In this document: one piece after another, positions 1 through 6,347 of the stretch
How positions within the stretch are numbered: position 1 is the stretch's first letter
Layout: every line of letters begins with the position of its first letter
From: Gallionellaceae bacterium
GTDB lineage: Bacteria; Pseudomonadota; Gammaproteobacteria; Burkholderiales; Gallionellaceae
Direction: 5' to 3'
DNA: 8,979 nucleotides
NCBI GenBank assembly: GCA_003151655.1
Contig: PLYB01000272.1
Span: 184 to 9,162, forward strand
Notes under the pieces: generated by a model
What the model was told of the DNA's origin: nothing
The model's input: only the letters and a program-made list of their open reading frames with translations
Databases searched by the model: none
Made by a program: the position numbers and the translations under genes

Positions 1-202
1 CCAGCAACAAATCGCGCACCGCGCCACCCACGACAAAAGCCTTAAATCCTTCCGCCTGCAATCCATCCGTCACACGTCGCGCCCCATAGCTGATTCCATC
101 CCGACTAACCTTATGCACCGCAAACGGAATAACTGAGGCAGAGTCAGATGATTTTACTTTGGCAGACTTGCCGAACACTCGCTTAAACAGTTTTTTTATC
201 AT
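1..202 (-). CDS. pcnB: Poly(A) polymerase (polynucleotide adenylyltransferase), N-terminal part, cut by window edge
   Basis: This is the first 67 codons of a protein that would add 3' poly(A) tails to RNA and so mark it for decay in the cytoplasm. The start is ATG at 202-200, giving MIKKLFKRVF with a basic N-terminus. A GTG lies directly upstream, so the exact start is uncertain, and the ribosome binding site is weak. Around residues 56-67 the reading frame gives FVVGGAVRDLLL, the glycine-glycine motif with R-D that opens the nucleotidyltransferase fold shared by PcnB and CCA-adding enzymes. The preceding segment (IPFAVHKVSRDGISYGA) fits the bacterial PcnB lead-in better than a CCA enzyme, which normally begins almost directly at the GG motif. 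The catalytic carboxylates and the RNA-binding domains lie outside the window. The gene is divergent from the CDGSH gene. Confidence 0.85.
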   Translation of the reverse strand, partial: MIKKLFKRVFGKSAKVKSSDSASVIPFAVHKVSRDGISYGARRVTDGLQAEGFKAFVVGGAVRDLLL

Positions 203-542
203 CACGTCCGATTATCCGGCTACGGCAAGAGCGCCGCACATTTCAGAAGCGCGAATTATACACTCAGGCAAAAGATTGGCCTTTTATCCGAATTAACCCA
301 CAAAGAGATCTCACAGCATGTTTGCCGCCAACACTGTTCCATAAATGAAACAATCTATCCCAGATATATGCTTTATTTTACGTGGAGAGAAATCTAATAT
401 GCGAACGTTTTCTTTTCACCGTATTCTGATTGCAAATAATATAGAAAGCCGGGGCAGCGCTGTTCTGCTGTATGTAATAGGCTAACTCATTAACTCGATT
501 TCGAGGATATTGATAAGCCGCAGTAATTCAGAGGAATCAAAT
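203..542. other. Divergent intergenic region between pcnB and the CDGSH gene
   Basis: No convincing gene lies in these 340 bases. It must hold the promoters of both flanking genes. A 28-codon plus-strand ORF runs 399-485 (MRTFSFHRILIANN...), with GGAG at 384-387, 11 bases before its ATG. That spacing is long and the peptide is not recognisable, so I do not call it a gene. A short perfect inverted repeat, CTCGA-TT-TCGAG, lies at 494-505, about 37 bases before the CDGSH ATG, and could be an operator or a small 5'-UTR hairpin. A weak promoter-like pair, TTCACC (415-420) and TAATAT (437-442) with a 16-base spacer, is possible for the CDGSH gene. Confidence 0.6.
255..260 (-). promoter_or_regulatory. 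Possible -10 element upstream of pcnB
   Basis: On the minus strand this reads TATAAT, about 52 bases before the pcnB ATG. I find no good -35 hexamer 16-18 bases upstream of it. The identification therefore rests on the -10 match and position alone. Confidence 0.3.
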
Positions 543-788
543 ATGTCCGCGAACAAACCCCATATCGCCCAAAAATCTCCCTGCGCGGTTGCCGTTGAAG
601 CAGGCAAAAGCTACTGGTATTGCACCTGTGGAAAAAGTGCTACACAACCTTTTTGCGATGGCAACCATAAGGGAACTTCATTCGTACCTACGGAATATAA
701 GGCTGAAAAATCCGAAACAGTCTATTTCTGTGGTTGCAAACATAACGCATCTGGTATGACTTGCGACGGAAGCCATCAAAAACTGTAA
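543..788 (+). CDS. Small protein with two CDGSH-type [2Fe-2S] motifs
   Basis: The 81-residue product carries two CDGSH iron-sulfur motifs, so it is expected to bind [2Fe-2S] clusters through three Cys and one His each, in the cytoplasm. Motif 1 has C27, C29, C38 and H42 in CTCGKSATQPFCDGNH, matching C-x-C-x2-S-x3-P-x-C-D-G-x-H with Asn at the usual Ser/Ala/Thr position. Motif 2 has C63, C65, C74 and H78 ending in CDGSH; it lacks the conserved Pro and has Met there. No membrane anchor is present, unlike animal mitoNEET, and the length fits the bacterial tandem-motif group. I chose ATG 543 because GAGGA at 531-535 sits 7 bases before it. A TTG at 510 in the same frame has no such site. The family is linked to iron, redox or electron-transfer functions, but the substrate is not predictable here. 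The gene stands alone and ends at a strong terminator. Confidence 0.88.
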   Translation: MSANKPHIAQKSPCAVAVEAGKSYWYCTCGKSATQPFCDGNHKGTSFVPTEYKAEKSETVYFCGCKHNASGMTCDGSHQKL

Positions 789-835
789 TTCAGACTTCTC
801 GAATCTAATCGCGATTTGAGATGTACTTAAACGAC

Positions 836-877
836 AGAAAGCCCTTGCCATAAGTCATGGCAAGGGCCTTCTTTATT
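836..877 (+). terminator. Rho-independent terminator, probably bidirectional
   Basis: A perfect 11-bp stem (841-851 with 857-867, GCCCTTGCCAT/ATGGCAAGGGC) encloses a 5-base loop. It is followed by the pyrimidine-rich CTTCTTTATT on the plus strand. It lies 48 bases after the CDGSH stop. On the minus strand the stem is followed by TTTCTG, so it may also stop transcripts arriving from the minus-strand GGDEF gene. Confidence 0.85.
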
Positions 878-1226
878 ACCCAAATAATTTCATCGGCAGT
901 TGCGATCTGACTTCACGAGCACGAAAAATATACCTTGGGTTCTCAGGCTTTACCTTGACTCGGCTTCTTCTAAGGCGCACCATTCTTGCAAGCATAGACA
1001 CCTGAATCGGCAGGGATTTATTAGCTAACATCGGGGAACACTGTGAAGCGAAAGAATATATTTTATTCTCGGCCGAAATCGGCAAAGCCCGATAGCGTGT
1101 TTGTGTTCTTCCCGGAAAATCATGGCAGTATTTATCAGATCATAATCGCTGTTGCGCTAATGACCTGTGCATTTCTTGAGCGGTCATCAGCAACGGGGTT
1201 AAAGTTTCTCAGTCCGCCGGTGCAGC
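878..1226. other. Intergenic region downstream of the minus-strand GGDEF gene
   Basis: About 350 bases without a gene I can support. A minus-strand ORF (1085-876, TTG start, 69 residues, basic C-terminal half) ends 9 bases before the terminator stem at 867. It has no clear ribosome binding site and no recognisable family. An imperfect inverted repeat lies at 1151-1194: GTTGC 1151-1155 and ATGACC 1160-1165 pair with GGTCAT 1182-1187 and GCAAC 1190-1194, around a 16-base loop. It could form in the 3' end of the GGDEF transcript, but it has no T-run after it on the minus strand, so I do not call it a terminator. Confidence 0.5.
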
Positions 1227-2993
1227 CTAAATTTTTTCATCATAAAACCGTATCGAATTTCTTCCCGCCGACTTGCCCTGATACATGGCCAGATCAGCCC
1301 ATTTGATAATGTCACTTGGCTGGGCTTCGTGATCCTTAAATAACACCATACCGATACTTGAAGTGCAACGATGCTCTACTGTGGTTTTCGCGCCTCCGTC
1401 CTTCTGGATGGTTAGCAAGTACGGCTCGGACAATTTAACGCGAATTTTCTCAGCCACGATGGCGGCTTGTGCAGCGGATTCAGTTTTATCCGCATCCAAT
1501 TTGCTGAGAATCACTACGAACTCATCACCGCCAAAACGTGCAACCGTATCTGATTCGCGCACACAGTTATTGATGCGCCGCGCCACTTCAATCAGCAACA
1601 AATCGCCCACATCATGCCCGTGTACATCATTGAGCGGTTTAAAGTTATCCAAATCCAGAAACATCAACGCGGCATAGGTACCGTTACGCTTGCTGTTCGC
1701 CATGGTTTGTTCCAAACGATCACTGAGCAGGCGACGATTGGGAAGTCGCGTCAATGCATCATAGAACGCCAGATCATGTATTTGCGCCTCAACCCGCTTG
1801 CGTTCACTAATGTCCTGTTTGACGGCGATGAAGTGGGTAATATTTTCGCTATCTATACGCACCGGCGTAATTGTCATTTCCTCGTGATAAACCGTACCAT
1901 CCTTGCGCCGATTGACGATTTCACCCTGCCACACCCGTCCGTCGAGTATGGTTTTCCATAGCTTCTCGTAGAACTCCGGGCGTTGCTCGCCGGATTTAAC
2001 CAGGTCACGAATATAACTTCCCACTGTTTCTTCGAGTGTATAGCCCGATAGATTAGCGAAGGCCGGGTTCGCCCACTGAATCACGGCTTGCTTGTCCGCG
2101 ATGAAAATGGCGTTCGCTACAGCCGCCAGTGCTTCATCATGCAATTTGAACAGACTATGCTGCTGATTGAGCTTAAACAACTCATCGCGCTGAAGCTGGA
2201 TAGTTTCATGCAGAAAGTGGACATAGCTCCCCTGCAATGTCTTCACCAGATCATGGCGCGTTAACAGACCGCGCAACTTACCCTGCTCGGTGACCACGAG
2301 GTGACGGATCTTGTGTTGTTCCATGAACTTGATCGCGTCCGGCAGCATCATGTTTGGAGACACAGTCAACAGCGGTGTTTGCACCACGCTGCTGACTGGT
2401 GTTTGGCTTAAATCAGTAATGGTCGGCGCCAATCTGACAATGTCGCGTTCGGTCAGTATTCCATAAGGAATATTCTCTCGCATGACCACCACGCAACTGT
2501 ATCGATTTCTACTCATCAGTCCAATTGCTTCCACAAGAGGTGCATCCATCTCGATGGTTACAATGTTGCGTGACATCACTCTTTCGGCAATCTTGAATTC
2601 GGACAGATCACCGGCATCGAGCCTCTGCAGAAAGTCTCCTTCAGTGACCAAACCTTTCAAACATCCGTTTTCATCCACAACCACCAGATGACGGAAACCG
2701 CGCTCCTGCAACATGCGGTAGGCTTCGCGAAAATCAAGTTCGGCAGAAGTAGTGAACGGCGGCGTGCTCATTACTTCGGCCATTTTGAGAACACCCATTC
2801 CGCGACGTTCGGCAAGCAAACGCACAGCATCGCGCTCTGTGAAAATACCCAACGGACGGTTTCCGGCATCAACGGCAACAACGCAGCTAATTTTCAAGGC
2901 TGCCATTTCTGCCATTACAGTGGAAATAGCAGTGTCCGGAGAGGTTGTTTTAACCGAGGAGGTCAGAATTTCACTGAGAGGGACTTTTTTCAC
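1227..2993 (-). CDS. Diguanylate cyclase with four CBS domains, PAS and GGDEF
   Basis: The 588-residue soluble protein is predicted to make cyclic di-GMP from two GTP. Order: CBS 1 (about 7-60), CBS 2 (71-124), CBS 3 (136-189), CBS 4 (199-251), a linker helix (about 255-290), PAS with PAC tail (about 285-398, ending DISERK), and GGDEF (405-585). Each CBS repeat keeps the T-x-x-D signature that usually contacts a nucleotide ribose (T52-D55, T117-D120, T181-D184, T245-D248). This suggests two Bateman modules binding adenine nucleotides, an inference from the family. The active site is intact: GGDEF 488-492, preceded by FKPLND and GHDVGD. An inhibitory I-site RxxD (R479-D482) lies five residues before GGDEF, so product feedback is likely. 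There are no transmembrane segments and no EAL domain. The start is GTG at 2993, the only good start after an in-frame stop at 3023-3021; its ribosome binding site is weak. The gene is divergent from the ethylene-receptor-like GGDEF-EAL gene. Confidence 0.9.
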   Translation of the reverse strand: MKKVPLSEILTSSVKTTSPDTAISTVMAEMAALKISCVVAVDAGNRPLGIFTERDAVRLLAERRGMGVLKMAEVMSTPPFTTSAELDFREAYRMLQERGFRHLVVVDENGCLKGLVTEGDFLQRLDAGDLSEFKIAERVMSRNIVTIEMDAPLVEAIGLMSRNRYSCVVVMRENIPYGILTERDIVRLAPTITDLSQTPVSSVVQTPLLTVSPNMMLPDAIKFMEQHKIRHLVVTEQGKLRGLLTRHDLVKTLQGSYVHFLHETIQLQRDELFKLNQQHSLFKLHDEALAAVANAIFIADKQAVIQWANPAFANLSGYTLEETVGSYIRDLVKSGEQRPEFYEKLWKTILDGRVWQGEIVNRRKDGTVYHEEMTITPVRIDSENITHFIAVKQDISERKRVEAQIHDLAFYDALTRLPNRRLLSDRLEQTMANSKRNGTYAALMFLDLDNFKPLNDVHGHDVGDLLLIEVARRINNCVRESDTVARFGGDEFVVILSKLDADKTESAAQAAIVAEKIRVKLSEPYLLTIQKDGGAKTTVEHRCTSSIGMVLFKDHEAQPSDIIKWADLAMYQGKSAGRNSIRFYDEKI

Positions 2994-3355
2994 GGCGCGA
3001 TTCGCTTGAAGAGACTGTATCTAAGGGTTTGATGATACTACAAACTCACGCACTTCATTTCATGCTTTTCTGCTTGCTATCTTTTATTATTAACCAATCA
3101 AGTTGTTGAATTTCAAGCGGCATAAGGGGAGAATCACCATGTCTTTACAGAGCATTCATAAAAAACATACCTGAATAACCGGTATAGACAATCGGGAATG
3201 CGAAGAGTACGGTTAAATCCAGTCATCTGCCAACAGCACGGCTGGTTGGGACAAGTGAAAAAATATCTTAATTCCATTTTTGAAACAGCGACACTCTGCA
3301 ATATTTCAGGTTCGGTTTTGAAATGGCATCAGTGACACCTTGCGGAGTTTGAGGT
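2994..3355. other. Shared control region between the two c-di-GMP genes
   Basis: This 362-base divergent region must hold the promoters of both large genes, but I find no clear -35/-10 pair for either. Its central part (about 3060-3120) is AT-rich. It contains an 11-codon ORF with a strong ribosome binding site at 3139-3174, listed separately. A 45-codon ORF at 3198-3335 (MRRVRLNPVICQQHGWLG...) has no ribosome binding site and no recognisable family. Confidence 0.6.
3139..3174 (+). CDS. Possible 11-residue leader peptide or gene-start relic
   Basis: The frame ATG...TGA encodes MSLQSIHKKHT. GGGGAG at 3126-3131 stands 7 bases before the ATG, which is as good a ribosome binding site as any in the window. 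The stretch GGGGAGAATCACCATG closely resembles the start context of the bacteriohemerythrin gene (GGGGAGATCACTATG at 5887-5901). It lies 181 bases before the ethylene-receptor-like gene. It might be a leader peptide in that gene's 5' region, or the surviving start of a decayed gene. The peptide has no recognisable attenuator features such as repeated codons for one amino acid. It is too short to verify by composition. Confidence 0.3.
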   Translation: MSLQSIHKKHT

Positions 3356-5902
3356 ATGGCAGATATGCAATCTTTAAGTAGCGCGATAAATGCCGACGGC
3401 TTGCTTCCCCACGGCTACTGCCTCACTTGGAGTCCGGGCTTGTTATCGCTACATGTTATATCCGACCTGTTAATCGTTCTCGCTTACTACTCTATTCCGG
3501 TCTCGCTGATCTATTTCACATGGAAACGAAAAGACTTGCCGTATCCCGGTTTGTTCTTGATGTTCAGTTTATTCATTGTGGCATGCGGCACTACGCACCT
3601 TCTTTCGGCGATCACTATTTGGTTTCCCCTTTATTGGCTCGACGGTATCGTGAAGGCAATTACTGCCGTGATCTCTTTAATTGCGGTAGCCATGATGTTC
3701 AAAGTTATTCCACGCGCCCTGGCATTGCGTAGCCCAGCCCAATTGGAAACTGAGATACAGGAAAGAAAACAGGCGGAAACTTTATTGTTCAAGCAGAAAG
3801 AGTTCTCCGAAGAAGTCATCACCAGTTTGCCCGGCATTTTCTACATGCTGGATACACAGGGGAAATTTGTCCGGGTAAACCAACAATTTTTTGAGGTTTC
3901 CGGATACTCACAAGACGAGTTTGACCGCATGAGCGCGCTGGATTTTTTTGCAGGGGATGACAAGAACCTGATCGCCGGCAAAATAAAGGAAACATTTGAA
4001 AAAGGTGACGTAACGGCAGAGGCTGAATTTCTCACCAAGTCCGGAAAGAAGATCCCGTATTTTTTCACCGGGCACTTAACTAGTATAGACAAACAAGCGT
4101 ACCTCATCGGTCTCGGCACTGACATCACCGAGAGCAAAGCGGCCACGGATAAAATTAATTTTCTGGCTTTCTACGACCCGCTTACCGGCCTCGCAAACAG
4201 GCGATTGCTGTCTGACCGCATGGAACAAATGCTGTCCCTATCCCGTCGCACCGGCGAACTGGTTGCAATCTGCATGATCGATCTGGATGGCTTTAAACAA
4301 GTTAATGACCAAAAGGGACACAAAGCGGGAGACCAGTTATTAAAAGAAGTAGCAATGCGTTTACAGGAATGCATCCGTCACTCGGACACCGCCTCACGCT
4401 TGGGCGGAGATGAATTTGTTCTGGTACTGGGCGGCTTTAATGAAATCAGCGAATGCGTTCAGTCCATCAACCGAATCATTTCACTATTAGCAGCGCCCTA
4501 TTCTTTGGTCAATGATTTTGAAAAAGATATCGCTCACGTTACCGCCAGCGTCGGGGTAACGATTTTCCCCAATGACAACAGCAACGCGGATCAGTTGCTG
4601 CGCCACGCCGATGAGTCCATGTATGAAGCCAAACATGAGGGGAAAAATTGCTATCGACTATTTAATCCCAGTTACCAGAATCAACATGATGCCAAGCAAG
4701 CCACGTTAAAAAAGATAGAAAAAGCGCTGGCTGAAGCCCAGCTCACTCTCTACTATCAACCTCAGGTTAACTGCCGACTCGGCAAAGTAACAGGGGTAGA
4801 AGCACTCATCCGCTGGAAACATCCAATTCTCGGCTTGCTGCCCCCTTCCGACTTTATCCCCATTGTCGAACATCATGACCTGATCATTACCATTGGTGAA
4901 TGGGTAATACGGCAAGCACTGGAGCAACTGCTGGAATGGCGCACGAAAGCAATTGACCTCCGCATTGCGGTTAATATTTCCGCACGGCAATTGCATCAGC
5001 ACGACTTTATAGATCGCTTAACCATTTTACTGGCTGATTATGACGCGGAAATAATTAACCGTTTAGAAATTGAAATCCTCGAAACAGCGGTGCTGGATAA
5101 TTTAAATGTTATTGCTACTGCTATCCAAAAATGCCGTGAAATGGGACTAGGTGTCGCAATCGATGATTTCGGCACCGGATTTTCTTCTTTGGCGCATTTG
5201 AGAAAAATTCCTTTTGACGTGATAAAAATAGACAAAAGCTTTGTTTCAGGCATGTTGAAGAACCCGGAAGATTTAGTGCTGGTTAATAGCGTAATCGGAT
5301 TGGCCACCTCTTTCAAACGCAAGGTGATTGCCGAGGGAGTCGAATCAATTGATCACGTACTGATGCTCTTGGAACTGGGATGCGACCAGATGCAAGGCTA
5401 CGAAATTGCCCGCCCCATGCCCGCAGACCAAATACCGAACTGGCTCAAAAAGTTTGTCCCCAATCCATTTTGGCAGCTTGGTAGCACCGAGCGCCCGTCG
5501 CGAGATTATTTCGAGATGCTGCTGGCTGAAGTAAACCATCGTCACTGGATTAACGATCTTGTGGATAAACTTAGCGATCCTCAAGAAGCTTTCAATCCGG
5601 AATTACTGCTTGATCATCGTCAGTGTAGTTTCGGGCATTGGTACTATGGCGATGGCTCCCGGCAGTTTGGAAACGAAAGCTGGTTTCTACCGCTGGAATC
5701 ATTGCACCAGCGTATTCACCAAACCGCCGTTCAGTTATGTGAACATAAACGTGCAGGGGATTTAACTGCAATCGAAGCTGATGAAGAATGCCTATTGTCG
5801 CAACAAAATGAGTTCGACACGCTGCTACGAAGTTTGCGCGCCAGCCTGGCAACCAATTACTCAATATCACAATCAACCAAGCTACAGGGGAGATCACTAT
5901 GA
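3356..5902 (+). CDS. Ethylene-receptor-like membrane sensor fused to PAS, GGDEF, EAL and CZB domains
   Basis: The 848-residue inner-membrane protein probably both makes and degrades cyclic di-GMP. Residues 30-118 hold three membrane helices of the ethylene-binding type. D37, Y44, P48, C77 and H81 align without gaps, at a constant offset of 12, with D25, Y32, P36, C65 and H69 of plant ETR1 as I recall it; C65 and H69 ligate Cu(I). PAS spans about 148-262. GGDEF spans about 268-436, with FKQVND, GGDEF at 350-354 and an I-site RxxD at R341-D344. EAL spans about 450-700, with EAL 482-484, N540, E573, DDFGTG 603-608, K624, E660 and QGY 680-682, so both active sites look intact. The C-terminal CZB zinc-binding domain (about 718-830) has H728, C757 in CSFGHW, H784 and H788, matching the 3His/1Cys site. 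The start is ATG 3356, with GGAG at 3344-3347; ATG 3365 is an alternative. The stop overlaps the bacteriohemerythrin start. The natural ligand of the membrane domain is not determined by sequence. Confidence 0.92.
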   Translation: MADMQSLSSAINADGLLPHGYCLTWSPGLLSLHVISDLLIVLAYYSIPVSLIYFTWKRKDLPYPGLFLMFSLFIVACGTTHLLSAITIWFPLYWLDGIVKAITAVISLIAVAMMFKVIPRALALRSPAQLETEIQERKQAETLLFKQKEFSEEVITSLPGIFYMLDTQGKFVRVNQQFFEVSGYSQDEFDRMSALDFFAGDDKNLIAGKIKETFEKGDVTAEAEFLTKSGKKIPYFFTGHLTSIDKQAYLIGLGTDITESKAATDKINFLAFYDPLTGLANRRLLSDRMEQMLSLSRRTGELVAICMIDLDGFKQVNDQKGHKAGDQLLKEVAMRLQECIRHSDTASRLGGDEFVLVLGGFNEISECVQSINRIISLLAAPYSLVNDFEKDIAHVTASVGVTIFPNDNSNADQLLRHADESMYEAKHEGKNCYRLFNPSYQNQHDAKQATLKKIEKALAEAQLTLYYQPQVNCRLGKVTGVEALIRWKHPILGLLPPSDFIPIVEHHDLIITIGEWVIRQALEQLLEWRTKAIDLRIAVNISARQLHQHDFIDRLTILLADYDAEIINRLEIEILETAVLDNLNVIATAIQKCREMGLGVAIDDFGTGFSSLAHLRKIPFDVIKIDKSFVSGMLKNPEDLVLVNSVIGLATSFKRKVIAEGVESIDHVLMLLELGCDQMQGYEIARPMPADQIPNWLKKFVPNPFWQLGSTERPSRDYFEMLLAEVNHRHWINDLVDKLSDPQEAFNPELLLDHRQCSFGHWYYGDGSRQFGNESWFLPLESLHQRIHQTAVQLCEHKRAGDLTAIEADEECLLSQQNEFDTLLRSLRASLATNYSISQSTKLQGRSL
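5887..5902 (+). promoter_or_regulatory. Ribosome binding site and ATGA stop/start overlap coupling the GGDEF-EAL and hemerythrin genes
   Basis: GGGGAG (5887-5892) lies inside the last codons of the GGDEF-EAL gene, 6 bases before ATG 5899. The ATG shares four bases with the upstream TGA (ATGA, 5899-5902). This arrangement usually means translational coupling and matched production of the two proteins. Confidence 0.8.
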
Positions 5903-6333
5903 TAGGTCACGGCCTTATTGTCTGGAATGACGATCTGGTAACCGGCATTGCCAAAATCGATGAGCAGCATCGTATTTTGGTAAACAGCATTAACGATGCC
6001 AATACCAGATTGACGATCAATTCCAATGCCGAAATGCTGGAACAAATTTCGCGAGATTTGCTAAGTTATGCACTTTATCACTTTGAAACCGAAGAAGAGC
6101 TCATGCACGAATATAACTACGCCGAAACCAATTCAGAAGACGCGGATGCCCACCTGCGCCAACATAGAGAATTCTCTGCAAAAGTAGTCGAGGTTCGTGA
6201 AGGAATCAAGAGCGGAAATTTGATTTCACGTGAAGACCTGCTCACATTTCTCAACGGCTGGTTAATCAACCATATCCTCAAAACAGACAAACGACTGGCA
6301 GCTTTTATTTTGGCTAAAAGCAGCTTGACCTAA
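5899..6333 (+). CDS. Bacteriohemerythrin (diiron O2-binding protein)
   Basis: This 144-residue single-domain protein should fold as a four-helix bundle that reversibly binds O2 at a non-heme diiron centre in the cytoplasm. All seven expected iron ligands are visible: H24 (DEQH), H61 and E65 (HFETEEELM), H85 and H89 (HLRQH), H125 and D130 (NHILKTD). The opening IVWNDDLVTGIAKIDEQH and the closing WLINHILKTD are typical of the bacteriohemerythrin family, and the length is normal. No signal peptide or extra domain is present. The gene begins within the stop codon of the GGDEF-EAL gene, so the two are almost certainly co-translated. Known bacteriohemerythrin roles are O2 delivery, storage or sensing; in some bacteria the domain is fused directly to a GGDEF protein. 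Here I infer that it may serve as an O2/redox partner of the upstream enzyme, but direct interaction is not shown by the sequence. Confidence 0.93.
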   Translation: MIGHGLIVWNDDLVTGIAKIDEQHRILVNSINDANTRLTINSNAEMLEQISRDLLSYALYHFETEEELMHEYNYAETNSEDADAHLRQHREFSAKVVEVREGIKSGNLISREDLLTFLNGWLINHILKTDKRLAAFILAKSSLT

Positions 6334-6347
6334 CGGGCGAAAATGTC

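Noticed and set aside
510..542. TTG at 510 as the start of the CDGSH protein
   Set aside because: There is no ribosome binding site ahead of it, whereas ATG 543 has GAGGA seven bases upstream and begins at the expected family length.
1151..1194. Terminator of the minus-strand GGDEF gene
   Set aside because: The inverted repeat is imperfect, has a 16-base loop and no T-run after it on the minus strand. The stem at 841-867 is the better candidate.
1363..1961. Plus-strand ORFs inside the CBS-PAS-GGDEF gene
   Set aside because: They are shadows of a minus-strand gene with intact domains along its full length. The same holds for plus-strand ORFs at 2482-3032.
3198..3335. 45-codon plus-strand ORF in the divergent region
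   Set aside because: No ribosome binding site, no recognisable family, and it lies where the promoter of the downstream gene must be.
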